Shown here piece after piece: positions 26,374 to 35,875 of a stretch of 64,000 nucleotides of DNA (position 1 is its first letter; each line of letters opens with the position of its first letter). The notes under the pieces were generated by a model that saw only the letters and a list, made by a program, of their open reading frames with translations, had not been told where the DNA came from and did not search any database. The position numbers and the translations under genes are program-made. This stretch comes from Abditibacteriaceae bacterium (GTDB taxonomy: Bacteria > Armatimonadota > Abditibacteriia > Abditibacteriales > Abditibacteriaceae): contig JAFAZH010000052.1 of assembly GCA_019239895.1 (NCBI GenBank), positions 62,001 through 126,000 of the forward strand, read 5' to 3'.

Positions 26374-26522
26374 ATTTAGCAGGAAGACAGGAAGTAAGGA
26401 GAGCAGGAATGAAAATAGGATAGGTATAAGAACTGATGCCTGCGCTGTCTCACCTTAAGAGTTGGGGCCACACTTTCTTACTTCTCTTCCTGCTCTCCTT
26501 ACTTCCTGTCTTCCTACTAAAT
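26374..26522. repeat. Intergenic inverted repeat, family E
   Basis: Left arm ATTTAGCAGGAAGACAGGAA...(26374-26409) pairs almost perfectly with ...TTCCTGTCTTCCTACTAAAT (26487-26522), about 36 bp per arm with a 77-base loop. It sits between the divergent moaA and NUDIX genes. Confidence 0.8.
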
Positions 26523-26588
26523 GAATGAAAGCCTATTGGGAGTTACACTGTTGCTGTGAGAGAAGGGCAGGTTTTGACTAAAGCAATT

Positions 26589-27140
26589 ATGAGCGAAAAG
26601 TATTCAAACCCGTGGCAGACAACAGGCAGCCGTGATATTTATAGCAATCCCTGGATTGCGGTGCGGGAAGACGCCGTGATTCGTCCCGATGGTGCGGCGG
26701 GCATTTATGGGGTGGTGCATTATAAGAACAAGGCCATTGGCGTGCTGCCTGTGGATGCCGCAGGGTATATCTACCTGGTCGGGCAACATCGTTACCCGCT
26801 GAATATTTATTCCTGGGAGATTCCTGAAGGTGGTTGTCCAGTTGGCGAGGAGCCGTTGGAGGGAGCCAAGCGAGAATTGCTGGAAGAAACCGGCTTGCAA
26901 GCCGATTCGTGGCAAATCCTGGGAACAGCACAATTATCTAACTCCGTATCGGATGAAGAGGCTATTTATTACCTAGCTACCGACTTGCATCAAGGCGAAG
27001 CCCAACCGGAAGGCACCGAAGAATTACGTATTAAGCACATTCCATTTGAGCAAGCTTTACAGATGGTGCTCGATGGTGAGATAACCGATGCCATCAGCGT
27101 CATGGGCATTCTGCGCTATGCACTGCTGCGGCAGCAATAA
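26589..27140 (+). CDS. NUDIX hydrolase, ADP-ribose pyrophosphatase-like
   Basis: 183 residues from ATG at 26589; a GTG at 26556 gives a longer form that the family does not need. It begins NPWQTTGSRDIYSNPWIAVREDAVIRPDG, the usual start of ADP-ribose pyrophosphatases. The Nudix box is complete: G-x5-E-x7-RELLEETG-L (GGCPVGEEPLEGAKRELLEE). It probably hydrolyses ADP-ribose or a related nucleoside diphosphate. Substrate choice cannot be read from sequence. A DUF4291 gene follows 42 bases later. Confidence 0.88.
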   Translation: MSEKYSNPWQTTGSRDIYSNPWIAVREDAVIRPDGAAGIYGVVHYKNKAIGVLPVDAAGYIYLVGQHRYPLNIYSWEIPEGGCPVGEEPLEGAKRELLEETGLQADSWQILGTAQLSNSVSDEEAIYYLATDLHQGEAQPEGTEELRIKHIPFEQALQMVLDGEITDAISVMGILRYALLRQQ

Positions 27141-27182
27141 AAATAATCTCCATGCGCGAGTGCCGGTGACTTTAACTTTGCC

Positions 27183-27779
27183 ATGAGTAAAACTGACCAA
27201 ATTCGCGCCCATTTCGACGCTCAAACCATTACGGTTTACCAGGCTTACTCAGCAGCTATTGCCTTGCCAGCACTCCAGGCCCAACGCTTTGTGCCCCCGT
27301 TTTCGCTAAACCGCATGACCTGGATAAAACCTTCCTTCCTGTGGCTCATGGAGCGTAGCAACTGGGGCCAAAAGACAGGGCAAGAATATACCCTGGCTAT
27401 CAAAATAACTCGTGCGGGATGGGAAGAAGCTCTGGCGCAGGGTGTATTGACTCACTTTGAAACGACAGTGCATGGCAGTCAAAGTGCCTATCAAGCTCTT
27501 TTCAATGCGGCACTCGTGCATGTGCAGTGGGACCCGGAGCGTTCATTGCGCGGTGCCGACCTGGGTTATAACAGTATTCAAGTGGGTATCAGCCGTCACC
27601 TGATCCAACGCTACATTGATGAATGGATTGTGGATATTGAGGACTACACGCCGCTGGTCAAGAAGCTACATGCGTTGCTGAAAGCAGGGCAAGCGGATAA
27701 GGCGAAAAAGCTATTACCTGCGGAACGCCTTTATCCCGTCAGTGCCAGCATCGCACGGCGCTTGATGATTCACGATTGA
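27183..27779 (+). CDS. DUF4291 domain-containing protein
   Basis: 198 residues. It matches DUF4291 along its length: IRAHFDAQTITVYQAYSAAIA, MTWIKPSFLWLMERSNWG, QEYTLAIKITRAGWEEAL, VQWDPERSLRG and the ISRHLIQRYIDEWIVDIED block. The family has no settled function. The gene is probably cotranscribed with the NUDIX gene, but no functional link is known. Confidence 0.85.
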   Translation: MSKTDQIRAHFDAQTITVYQAYSAAIALPALQAQRFVPPFSLNRMTWIKPSFLWLMERSNWGQKTGQEYTLAIKITRAGWEEALAQGVLTHFETTVHGSQSAYQALFNAALVHVQWDPERSLRGADLGYNSIQVGISRHLIQRYIDEWIVDIEDYTPLVKKLHALLKAGQADKAKKLLPAERLYPVSASIARRLMIHD

Positions 27780-27802
27780 GTAATAACCTAAGATACTAGA
27801 GC

Positions 27803-27955
27803 CGGACGAATGAATTCGCGGTAACAACTGCGTCAACCCTGCCTGCGCAGGCTCTCTCAAGGATGAACTGTATGTTAGGATGAGTCCGTGCAGGCGGACT
27901 TTGCGCCGTGGTTGCCTGCGGCTTCAGCCGCCTGGCAACCGTAGCAACCCGGCTT
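27803..27955. repeat. Structured intergenic repeat, family F
   Basis: A chain of short palindromes lies in the gap before the convergent lon gene: GAATGAATTC, GCCTGCGCAGGC, GTCCGTGCAGGCGGAC and GGCTTCAGCCGCC. It looks like the structured repeats common in the intergenic DNA of soil phyla. No protein is encoded. Confidence 0.6.
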
Positions 27956-27960
27956 AATCA

Positions 27961-30501
27961 TTACCCTCGTGGCATAGCCGGATCGGTGTTGTCGGTATTC
28001 TGCTCCATTGGCGTGGTGATGTCTAGTGCGGCGTCGGAGTGGCCGTTTTTACTGGCATCCACACTACTGGCGGGCAGCAACACCTTTTCAATCGCCTGCC
28101 GCACATCATCCACGAATTCAAACTTCAACTCGGCGCGGGTGGCGTCGGGAATATCGCGGATGTCGGCGCGGTTGCGCTCCGGCAGGATGATAGTAGTAAT
28201 CCCTGCTTGACGGGCCGCCAGCACCTTTTCTTTTACGCCACCAATCGGCAGCACCCGTCCCGTAAGTGTGACTTCCCCGGTCATGGCAATATCATGGCGG
28301 GCTGGGCGACCACTGAGCAGGCTGGCGAGAGCGGTGGTCATAGCGACACCGGCGGATGGCCCATCTTTGGGAATGGCCCCCGCGGGCACATGAACATGGA
28401 TGCCATCCTTTTCCGCTTCCGCATCCAGTGGTATGCCAACGAGGTCGGTATGGCTGCGCAGGTAATCCAGCGCAATCTGTGCCGATTCCTTCATTACATC
28501 ACCCAACTGGCCCGTCAAGGTCAAGCCGCCGCGTCCCGGCACACGGGCCGATTCGATGAAGAGGATTTCGCCGCCCATCGGTGTCCAGGCCATGCCCGTA
28601 GAAACGCCAACTTGAGCCTCGCGTCCACCCATCTCCGACTGGTACTGAGCCGGGCCTAAATACTCTTCCAAGTTGTGCGCCGTAATCGAGAAGTGTGCCT
28701 CTATCTGGTTTTCAGGAGTTGGACTTTCAGGTGCTTGGCTGGTCGCGGGCTGATCTGCCGCTGGTGGCGTTGGTTGCTCTGTGTCTCCTGCGGCAATGGG
28801 CGGCATTTTTTCCGCCACCTGACGAGCTACCTTGCGACAAACCCTTCCAATTTCACGTTCCAGTCCACGCACGCCCGCTTCCCGCGTATAGCCGCGCACG
28901 ATGTGCCGTAAGGCTGCCTGCGAAACGAAGATTTCCTGAGCGGTGAGGCCATTCTCATTCATCTGCCGGGGCAGCAGGTATTGCTTGGCAATGAAAACTT
29001 TTTCTTCTTCGGTGTAACCCGGCAGGCGCAGAATCTCCATGCGGTCGCGCAACGGGCCGGGGATGGTATCTAACACATTCGCGGTGGTAATGAACATCAC
29101 ATGCGAAAGATCAACCGAAACTTCTAAGTAGTGGTCGCGGAAAGAATTATTTTGTTGCGGGTCGAGAACTTCTAAGAGAGCCGAAGTCGGGTCGCCACGA
29201 TAATCGGAACCTAACTTGTCAATTTCATCCAAAATCATCACCGGATTGTTAGTGCCCGCATCCCGCAAGCCTTGCACAATCCGTCCCGGCAACGCGCCAA
29301 TATAAGTGCGCCGGTGGCCGCGTATTTCGGCCTCGTCGCGCACGCCGCCTAAAGCCATGCGTACAAATTTGCGACCCAGAGCATGGGCGATGGAGTGGGC
29401 CAGGCTGGTTTTACCCACACCGGGAGGGCCAACGAAACAGAGAATCGGGCCTTTGGTATCTGGCTTGAGGCGACGCACCGAGAGGTATTCAAGAATGCGG
29501 TCTTTGATTTCTTCGAGTCCGTAATGCTCTTCGTTGAGTATCTGAGCAGCGTGAGTAATGTCTAAGTTATCCTCGGTTGCTTTGCTCCACGGCACGGCAA
29601 TCAGATAATCCAGATAATTGCGCGTCACGGAATACTCTGCCGCTGCCTGGGGCATCCGCGATAAACGCTCCAACTCGCGGTCGGCCACCTTCCGCACCTC
29701 TTCCGGCATTCCGGCGGCTTCGATCTGGGCGCGCAGTTCTTCTGTCTCTTCCGTGCGCTCATCGCCTTCACCTAGCTGGCGCTGAATCTCGCGCAATTGC
29801 TGGCGCAGAATATATTCGCGCTGTCCCTTGTCCAATTCTTTGCGCGTTTCATTTTGAATCTGGCTGGTCAGTTCCAGGACATTGACTTCATTACTGGCTA
29901 ATTCTGTGACGCGCTCCAAGCGACGCTGCACATTTAATTCATCCAGCAACTCCTGCCGCACGTTAGCCTCAATATTGAGCGTGGTGGCAACAAAATCCGC
30001 TAACTGGCCGGGGCCTTCTTGTGCTTGGGCGGCCTGAATCGCTTCGTCCGGCAGGATGGGGTTGAGTTCTACAATGCGCCGGAACGTCATCAGCAGGTTG
30101 TTCATTAACGCCTGCACTGCCATTGGCTTTTCGGTCGGGTCGGGCAGGGGTTCAACGTGAGCGCGTAACACGCCTTCGCCGTCGGTGAACTCTGTAATGC
30201 GCGCCCGTGTAACGCCCTGTACAATAACTTGTGCGCCGCCCTCCGGGGTGCGAATCATGCGCATAATGCCACAAACGCAGCCAATGGGATGGAGGTCATC
30301 GGGCGTGGGTTCTTCAATGTTCTCATCCCTTTGCAGCGTCATCGCCACAAACCGATCTTCTTGCAGCGCGGCATCCAGGGCGCGCAAAGAAGCAGGCCGC
30401 CCCACCGTCACGGGCGCGACCATGTAAGGGAAAACAACTAAGTTGGTTGTGGCGACGACAGGCAGGCGTTGGGGTATGGGAGGAAGCTCATTATTTGCCA
30501 T
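27961..30501 (-). CDS. lon: ATP-dependent Lon protease
   Basis: 846 residues from ATG at 30501 (MANNELPPIPQRLPVVATTN); longer readings add a non-homologous leader. The cytosolic hexamer degrades damaged and regulatory proteins. LON N-terminal substrate domain about 10-205. AAA+ module with Walker A GPPGVGKT near 357. Ser-Lys dyad: Ser near 713 in PKDGPSAG and Lys in GGVKEKVLAA. A proline/glutamine/alanine-rich insert (about 565-600) sits between the AAA+ lid and the protease domain, and the C-terminus has an extra tail. hsp20 is 86 bases upstream on the same strand, fitting a protein quality-control unit. Confidence 0.94.
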   Translation of the reverse strand: MANNELPPIPQRLPVVATTNLVVFPYMVAPVTVGRPASLRALDAALQEDRFVAMTLQRDENIEEPTPDDLHPIGCVCGIMRMIRTPEGGAQVIVQGVTRARITEFTDGEGVLRAHVEPLPDPTEKPMAVQALMNNLLMTFRRIVELNPILPDEAIQAAQAQEGPGQLADFVATTLNIEANVRQELLDELNVQRRLERVTELASNEVNVLELTSQIQNETRKELDKGQREYILRQQLREIQRQLGEGDERTEETEELRAQIEAAGMPEEVRKVADRELERLSRMPQAAAEYSVTRNYLDYLIAVPWSKATEDNLDITHAAQILNEEHYGLEEIKDRILEYLSVRRLKPDTKGPILCFVGPPGVGKTSLAHSIAHALGRKFVRMALGGVRDEAEIRGHRRTYIGALPGRIVQGLRDAGTNNPVMILDEIDKLGSDYRGDPTSALLEVLDPQQNNSFRDHYLEVSVDLSHVMFITTANVLDTIPGPLRDRMEILRLPGYTEEEKVFIAKQYLLPRQMNENGLTAQEIFVSQAALRHIVRGYTREAGVRGLEREIGRVCRKVARQVAEKMPPIAAGDTEQPTPPAADQPATSQAPESPTPENQIEAHFSITAHNLEEYLGPAQYQSEMGGREAQVGVSTGMAWTPMGGEILFIESARVPGRGGLTLTGQLGDVMKESAQIALDYLRSHTDLVGIPLDAEAEKDGIHVHVPAGAIPKDGPSAGVAMTTALASLLSGRPARHDIAMTGEVTLTGRVLPIGGVKEKVLAARQAGITTIILPERNRADIRDIPDATRAELKFEFVDDVRQAIEKVLLPASSVDASKNGHSDAALDITTPMEQNTDNTDPAMPRG

Positions 30502-30587
30502 GTTTTCATCTCGGTATTTATCAATTGGGCATCTATCAACGTTGGGGTGCCACGCAACTGGGGTGCCATGCAGCCAGGGCAACGCGA

Positions 30588-31013
30588 TTAGGAGACACTG
30601 ACGCGCACGTTAACCGGTTCGCTCGGTTTCTTATGGGGAATCGTAATCAGCAGCAACCCGGCCTCATAGGTGGCGGCGATGGCTTCGCTGTCTATATCGG
30701 GCGGTAAATTGATAACGCGGCGAAAGGGGCCATACTCAATTTCGGCCTGAATGCAGTGGGCTGTCTTCGGCCAGGCCGCGCCCCGTAAATTGGCGCGTTC
30801 ACGCCGCCCCTCGACAATCAGTTGACCTGGTTCCGGCTCATAATCCAGGCGGAGATTGCCGTGATCCAAACCCGGCGCTTCAAGCTGGATATAAATCGCT
30901 TCAGGAGTTTGATAAATATCGGTGCGCGGTTGCCAGCGAGCGGCCCAGGAACGTCCAAACTCTGCCTCGTTAGGCATCCCTTGCACCACAAAATAAGTCA
31001 TGTGTTTTGCCAC
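30588..31013 (-). CDS. Small heat-shock protein, Hsp20/alpha-crystallin family
   Basis: 141 residues, ATP-independent holdase chaperone. The alpha-crystallin domain begins PRTDIYQTPEAIYIQLEAPG and runs through LIVEGRRERANL and FRRVINLP to the conserved YEAGLLLITIPHK end. The C-terminal IxI/V-type tail is present as VRVSVS, a weak match. The start chosen is GTG at 31013 with AAGGAG 6 bases upstream; ATG at 31001 is an alternative. It is followed by lon. No CIRCE-type inverted repeat was found. Confidence 0.88.
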   Translation of the reverse strand: MAKHMTYFVVQGMPNEAEFGRSWAARWQPRTDIYQTPEAIYIQLEAPGLDHGNLRLDYEPEPGQLIVEGRRERANLRGAAWPKTAHCIQAEIEYGPFRRVINLPPDIDSEAIAATYEAGLLLITIPHKKPSEPVNVRVSVS

Positions 31014-31061
31014 ATCAATCTCCTTCTGCGACCTTTGCTGCATCCAAGGCTTAGGCTCTGC

Positions 31062-31664
31062 TCAGACCCCGGCCCGGTCTGCTAATGCCGCCACGATTCT
31101 CTGGGCTATGTCAACCGGGCGCAGGTTATCTGTCTCAATAATAAGGTTCGCACAGTCCTCGTAATAGGTCTCGCGCTCAGCGAGCAGTTGCTCGACACGA
31201 GCCTGGGTCTGCTCCATGTTTAAAATTGCGCCGTTCCCATCAATTAGAGGCCGCTTGCCAGGTTGACGGCGAATGCGAGCCGCCAGGGTGTCGGGCTGCG
31301 CTCTTAAATACACCACCAGCGCGTCTGGACAGGACTGCAAGACTTCGCGGTTAGTGGCCCGCGTAATAACGCCGCCGCCGGTCGCCAGGATGCTCGGCGC
31401 TTGCAGGGCGGTCTGCAAAGCCTGGGTTTCCAGATCGCGGAAAGCCGCCTCCCCCCGTGTGGCGAAGAGTTGGGCTATCGTGCAGCCTGCGATCTGTTCA
31501 ATGCATTTATCCAAATCAATGGCTTCACGATTCAAATACTGTGCCAACAAACGTGCGACACAGCTTTTGCCGCTGCCCATGAAGCCAATCAGCACCAAAG
31601 GGCACAGTTTGCCCGGCGTTACTGTGGGGGAAGGGGACATCGAAACGTTAGCGAACCTGACCAT
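31062..31664 (-). CDS. aroK: Shikimate kinase
   Basis: 200 residues, cytosolic, phosphorylating shikimate in aromatic amino-acid synthesis. The P-loop is GFMGSGKS at 27-34. Substrate-binding DLDKCIE, FRDLE and the GGGVI loop are present, and the lid RRQPGKRPL. The start codon (31664) lies 17 bases inside the end of proA; a second ATG at 31640 avoids the overlap. Coupling to proA is likely. The N-terminus before the P-loop is about 15 residues longer than usual. Confidence 0.9.
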   Translation of the reverse strand: MVRFANVSMSPSPTVTPGKLCPLVLIGFMGSGKSCVARLLAQYLNREAIDLDKCIEQIAGCTIAQLFATRGEAAFRDLETQALQTALQAPSILATGGGVITRATNREVLQSCPDALVVYLRAQPDTLAARIRRQPGKRPLIDGNGAILNMEQTQARVEQLLAERETYYEDCANLIIETDNLRPVDIAQRIVAALADRAGV

Positions 31665-32901
31665 TACCGCGCACCACGAACTTGGTGGAAGTCAAGGCTT
31701 CTAAACCCATCGGGCCACGCGCATGAAGTTTCTGCGTTGAAATGCCAATCTCCGCGCCGAGGCCGAACTCAAAGCCATCCACAAAACGAGTCGTGGTGTT
31801 CACCAGCACCGCAGCGGCATCAATCCGGGCGCAAAATTTCTCGGCATTACCAAAGTGCTGCGTGACAATTGCTTCCGAATGCCCGGCTCCATGTTGCGCG
31901 ATATGGTTAATCGCCGCATCGGCATCATCCACCACGCGCACGGCCAGAATAAGCGAGAGAAACTCTTTGTCCCACTCTTCTTCCGTAGCTGGCGTCATAT
32001 CCGGCACGGCAGCGCGGGCACGCTCATCGCCACGCAACTCGACTCCTGCTGCCCGCAGCCGCTCCGCCACGGAGGGCAAGAACTTGGCGGCGATGTTTTG
32101 ATGCACCAAGAGCGTGTCGAGAGCGTTGCAAACGGAGGGCTTGGACACCTTGGCATTAAAGACGATATTAGAAGCCATCTCCACTTCCGCCGTCTCGTCC
32201 ACAAAGACGTGGCAGTTACCGGCTCCGGTTTCAATCACGGGCACCGTAGCGGTCTTAACCACCGTCTGGATCAAGCCCGCACCGCCACGCGGAATGAGGA
32301 CATCTATCAGGCCATTGAGCGTCATCAGATGTTGCGCTGCCGCGCGGTCGGTGACTTCAATCAATTGCACGCTGTCGGCAGGCGCAGCAGCACTTTGCAC
32401 GGCTTCCGCGATAATCTCGGCCAGGATTAAATTGCTATGAATGGCCTCGGAGCCACCGCGCAACAGAACGGCATTCCCGGCCTTTAAGCACAGAATGGCG
32501 GCATCCACCGTGACGTTGGGACGCGACTCATAGATGATGCCCACGACGCCCAGGGGCACGCGCACCTGGGCAATGTTAAGACCATTGGGGCGCGTCCAAC
32601 CACCAATCAGCGTGCCCACCGGGTCGGGCAGGGCAGCTACCTGACGGCAGCCTTCGGCCATCGCTGCGACGCGCGCTTCATTCAGACGCAGGCGGTCAAG
32701 CATTGCCTCGCTCAAGCCGCGCTCGCGGCCCGCCGCTAAGTCTCGCTCGTTAGCCTCGTAAATCTTGTTCTGGTGAGTCAGCAGGGCATCGGCGATAGCT
32801 AAAATCGCGGCATTCTTTACGGCTGTGGACGTAGTGCGCAGTTGGGTAGCCGCTTGCTGGGCGCGGTGCGCTTTGTGTTCGACATGTTCTTGGGGTGTCA
32901 T
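31648..32901 (-). CDS. proA: Gamma-glutamyl phosphate reductase
   Basis: 417 residues, normal length, second enzyme of proline synthesis from glutamate, cytosolic. Typical blocks are GVVGIIYESRPNVTVDAAILCLKAGNAVLLRGGSEA, the catalytic cysteine segment KPSVCNALDTLLVH, and the C-terminal EFGLGAEIGISTQKLHARGPMGLEALT. proB is not in the window. It overlaps aroK, which starts within its last codons. Confidence 0.95.
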   Translation of the reverse strand: MTPQEHVEHKAHRAQQAATQLRTTSTAVKNAAILAIADALLTHQNKIYEANERDLAAGRERGLSEAMLDRLRLNEARVAAMAEGCRQVAALPDPVGTLIGGWTRPNGLNIAQVRVPLGVVGIIYESRPNVTVDAAILCLKAGNAVLLRGGSEAIHSNLILAEIIAEAVQSAAAPADSVQLIEVTDRAAAQHLMTLNGLIDVLIPRGGAGLIQTVVKTATVPVIETGAGNCHVFVDETAEVEMASNIVFNAKVSKPSVCNALDTLLVHQNIAAKFLPSVAERLRAAGVELRGDERARAAVPDMTPATEEEWDKEFLSLILAVRVVDDADAAINHIAQHGAGHSEAIVTQHFGNAEKFCARIDAAAVLVNTTTRFVDGFEFGLGAEIGISTQKLHARGPMGLEALTSTKFVVRGNGQVR

Positions 32902-33044
32902 AGCAGAAATTGTCTTTAACCCTTTGGATTCTAAACACCATACGGCAAAGTGCGGGCAACGTTCCGTTGCACCACTAGGGCACGCCCTTGCTGTGGTATC
33001 AAATATTATAGTGTGTGGGGTGGTGCCATAACAGGCATTTTAGC

Positions 33045-33962
33045 CTACTCTTCGTCGGCTTTCGACTTGGCGGTAGAGGCATGTTGGCTGTTCTTCAAGA
33101 TTTCCACAAAGGCGCGCACCGCCCGAAAACGAGGGGCATTCTTGAGCAGCAGAATACCTAAGGGGCGTTCAATGGTGACATCCTTGAGCGGCACCGTGCG
33201 TAACCCGGCGGCGCGGTCGGTGCGGGTTACAGACTGGCGCGGCAGCAGGGCCACGCCAAAACCAACCTCCACCATTTGCTTGAGGATTTCGATATTATCG
33301 CATTCCATGCGCACATTAATCGGCACGTCGTTTTTAGCAAACACTTCATCGGTGGCGCGACGGGTCGGGGTATCCCCGCCAAAGAGGACAAAGTTTTGAC
33401 CCGCTAACTCTTTCATCTCGATATTACGACGCGAGGCGAGGGGATGGTCTTCCGGGCAAATTAAGACAAGGCGGTCAGTTAAAAAGGGAATGCACTCAAT
33501 GCGCAGCATTTCGCACGGGTAGGCCACTACCCCAACATCAATCTCGCCATCGGTCAGCATCGGATAAATCTCTTCCGAAGTGCGATAGTCAATGCGCAGT
33601 TTGACTTCAGGATACTTCTTCAAAAAGGTCTTAATATAAGGTGGTAATTCATAGAGGCCAATGGAATGGACGGCGGCAATGCGCACGATACCCGAAATTT
33701 CGGATTTAGTATCACGCACCACGATGTTGGCCTCTTCGACCTTCTGTAAGATTTCGCGCGCATAAGGCAAGAGTCGCTGGCCCGCTTCGAGCAAAGTCAC
33801 GGAGCGTGTGGTGCGGTGGAACAGCTTCACGCCCAGTTCGCTTTCTAACTTGCGAATTTGCATCGTGACTGCCGCCTGGGTCACATAATTCTCAGTCGCC
33901 ACCCGCGTAAAGTTACCCGTTTGCGCTAAATCTACAAATAGCTTTAATTGATAAAGCTCCAT
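33045..33962 (-). CDS. LysR-family transcriptional regulator
   Basis: 305 residues. The N-terminal winged helix-turn-helix (LKLFVDLAQTGNFTRVATENYVTQAAVTMQIRKLESELGV) is intact. The periplasmic-binding-protein-like effector domain follows from about residue 90, with the usual DGEIDVGVVA pocket segment. The target is unknown. It is 143 bases upstream of proA, which suggests proA as a possible target. The ATG at 33962 is the natural LysR start. Confidence 0.9.
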   Translation of the reverse strand: MELYQLKLFVDLAQTGNFTRVATENYVTQAAVTMQIRKLESELGVKLFHRTTRSVTLLEAGQRLLPYAREILQKVEEANIVVRDTKSEISGIVRIAAVHSIGLYELPPYIKTFLKKYPEVKLRIDYRTSEEIYPMLTDGEIDVGVVAYPCEMLRIECIPFLTDRLVLICPEDHPLASRRNIEMKELAGQNFVLFGGDTPTRRATDEVFAKNDVPINVRMECDNIEILKQMVEVGFGVALLPRQSVTRTDRAAGLRTVPLKDVTIERPLGILLLKNAPRFRAVRAFVEILKNSQHASTAKSKADEE

Positions 33963-34080
33963 TTCATCACCTTTACTTATTAATTATAGCATCTGCGAGT
34001 CCTCTTGCAAGAAAAAGTAAACTAATAAGCGGCCACATATTGCTTATGTTGAGCAGTTCGGGAATAGGGGAGGCTATAGC

Positions 34081-34817
34081 GTGCAGCTTGATAAAACTGA
34101 CTGTCGCCAGCGTTTGCAGAAGATTGGTCTCGCGCTCTGGTGCGCCCTGTGGCCGCTGCTCCTCTGGGCCATCATTGACCCCATCAAAAACAAAGCATTA
34201 CGGTGCCTGATAGTGGGTGGAACCTTAGCTTTGTTAATAGGATTATTCGTCTTATGGAAAGGTAAATGGACGCGTGCCTTGGCTGTCGCTCTGGCGGTAA
34301 TGATAGCACTTATTCTCGTCCTGCCCGGCCAGCCGGTAGACGCGCGAAACTGCGGCAGGGCTACGTGGTGGCTTTAAACCGTTACGAGAGCGTGCCCTAT
34401 GTCTGGGGTGGCGAGGGCTTACGGGGCATAGATTGCTCTGGCCTGGTGCGGCGGGGGATGATTGATGCCGATCTCAAAACAGGTTTCGCCACGGCGAATC
34501 CAGCGTTGATCCGGGCAGGCTGCGACTTATGGTGGCACGACTGCTCGGCCAAAGCTCTTAAGGAAGAATACCGTCACCAAACGCAGCTTCTCTTAACCAC
34601 TTCCAGCCTGAATCACCTCAACTATGCGGCCTTGCTACCGGGCGACTTTGCGGTCACAGATTCAGGCGTGCATACCCTCGCTTACATTGGCAACCAAACC
34701 TGGCTCGAAGCCGACCCCGGCGCATGGAAAGTCATCAAAGTCAAAATTCCTTCCAAGATTGCGTGGTTCTCCCAGCCCATGCACATCATGCGCTGGCGAC
34801 AATTGGCAACTCCCTGA
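34081..34817 (+). pseudogene. Membrane-anchored NlpC/P60-like endopeptidase, frameshifted
   Basis: Reading from GTG at 34081 (GGGGAGG just upstream) gives two to three membrane helices up to about residue 84. The reading then falls out of frame near 34347-34349. In the -1 frame it continues without a break: KLRQGYVVALNRYESVPYVWGGEGLRGIDCSGLVRRGM (catalytic Cys in DCSG), a His in DSGVHTLAYIG, ending at 34817. Restoring one A in the AAA run joins both parts into one protein of about 246 residues. The catalytic part is intact, so the lesion is a single missing base. A downstream start could still make a soluble form. Confidence 0.75.
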
Positions 34818-34933
34818 CTCCGAAGCTCATAGCACGCTATCTCTTCCGTTGTGGGCGACCTGTGAACCAACAACTCCTGCACGGTGCGAACGTAGCTTTA
34901 TTGCTGCGCATAAACTTATTAAAATGATGTTCT

Positions 34934-35716
34934 ATGAAACATAAAGAGTTATTTGAGGCTTGGAGAGAATGTTCTGTCAATGATGCACCATATGTATTAC
35001 AGGGTGATGACTTCCTACTCAAGAACACACAATATCAGCGATGGGTCAGTATTCACCATTCATATAATGAGTTCGTGGCAAGTAAAGACTTTGGCCTTGC
35101 CTCTGATAAGCGGCTCCATCTTGGTTTATTGCCAGCACCCTATAGAGGCAATCTCAATAACTCATCAGTGTTTCTTCTCCTATTAAATCCGGGGGTGAAA
35201 CCTTGTGACTATTTTGCCGAATACAATGAAAAAGATTATAGAGATGCTGTGATAAGGAATTTACGGCAAGATAATGAGGAGGATGAGTATCCTTTTTTCT
35301 CTCTTAACCCTGCCTTTGCTTGGCACCCATCAGGGTTGTACTGGAGGCGTAAGTTTGCATCTATTATTCAGAAGATCGAAGCGAACGGACTTACATATCA
35401 TCAGGCTTTAAGGCATGTAGCGCAAAACATCTCATGCCTACAATACGTCCCATATCATTCAGAACGCTTTGGCTTACCTTCAAAAGTTCATAAGCAGCTA
35501 ACCTCACCTAAACTGATAATAGACTATGTTAAGAATACATTGGCACCAAGAGCCAGACGCGGTGAAGCGATGATAGTGGTGATGCGTCAAGTTCAGAATT
35601 GGAACTTACAAGAGCACGAGAACATAATCCTCTATAAAGATCATGAAACTCGTGCTGCTCACTTGACCTCAGATAGCAAGGAGAGAATCGTTAATCACTT
35701 AATGAGGCTATTGTAA
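34934..35716 (+). CDS. Hypothetical protein, AT-richer than neighbours
   Basis: 260 residues, not assigned. It reads as a soluble protein: LHLGLLPAPYRGNLNNSSVFLLLLNPGVKP, then FFSLNPAFAWHPSG. These blocks faintly resemble the glycosylase-like (UDG superfamily) folds with an LNPG loop, but this is weak. It is visibly AT-richer than flanking core genes. An attC-like repeat starts 21 bases after the stop. Acquisition by transfer is a reasonable inference. Confidence 0.5.
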   Translation: MKHKELFEAWRECSVNDAPYVLQGDDFLLKNTQYQRWVSIHHSYNEFVASKDFGLASDKRLHLGLLPAPYRGNLNNSSVFLLLLNPGVKPCDYFAEYNEKDYRDAVIRNLRQDNEEDEYPFFSLNPAFAWHPSGLYWRRKFASIIQKIEANGLTYHQALRHVAQNISCLQYVPYHSERFGLPSKVHKQLTSPKLIIDYVKNTLAPRARRGEAMIVVMRQVQNWNLQEHENIILYKDHETRAAHLTSDSKERIVNHLMRLL

Positions 35717-35736
35717 ACATGTGTAAACAGACAGTG

Positions 35737-35813
35737 GCTCAACCAGGTGGCAACGGACGCTTTCCGGCTCCGCTGTGCTGCGCCTCCAAGCGCGGCTGAT
35801 TTAGGCGTTGTGC
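35737..35813 (+). repeat. attC-like recombination-site repeat, copy 1
   Basis: Starts with GCTCAAC (35737-35743), a perfect match to the R'' consensus RYYYAAC. It ends with CGGCTGATTTAGGCGTTGTG (last C at 35813), the L'/R' layout of attC sites. R' is GTTGTGC, one base off the complement of R''. Inner bases (GACGCTTTCC) match those of the second copy. It follows a plus-strand gene in the correct orientation. Confidence 0.5.
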
Positions 35814-35875
35814 GGCGGCGCGCAGCGTTTCAGTGGGTACAGCATTTAGGGGTCGCCTGTGCTAAAATTGAAGCT

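Noticed and set aside
30502..30582. Longer Lon start
   Set aside because: The extra 27 codons do not resemble Lon; ATG at 30501 starts right before the conserved N-domain.
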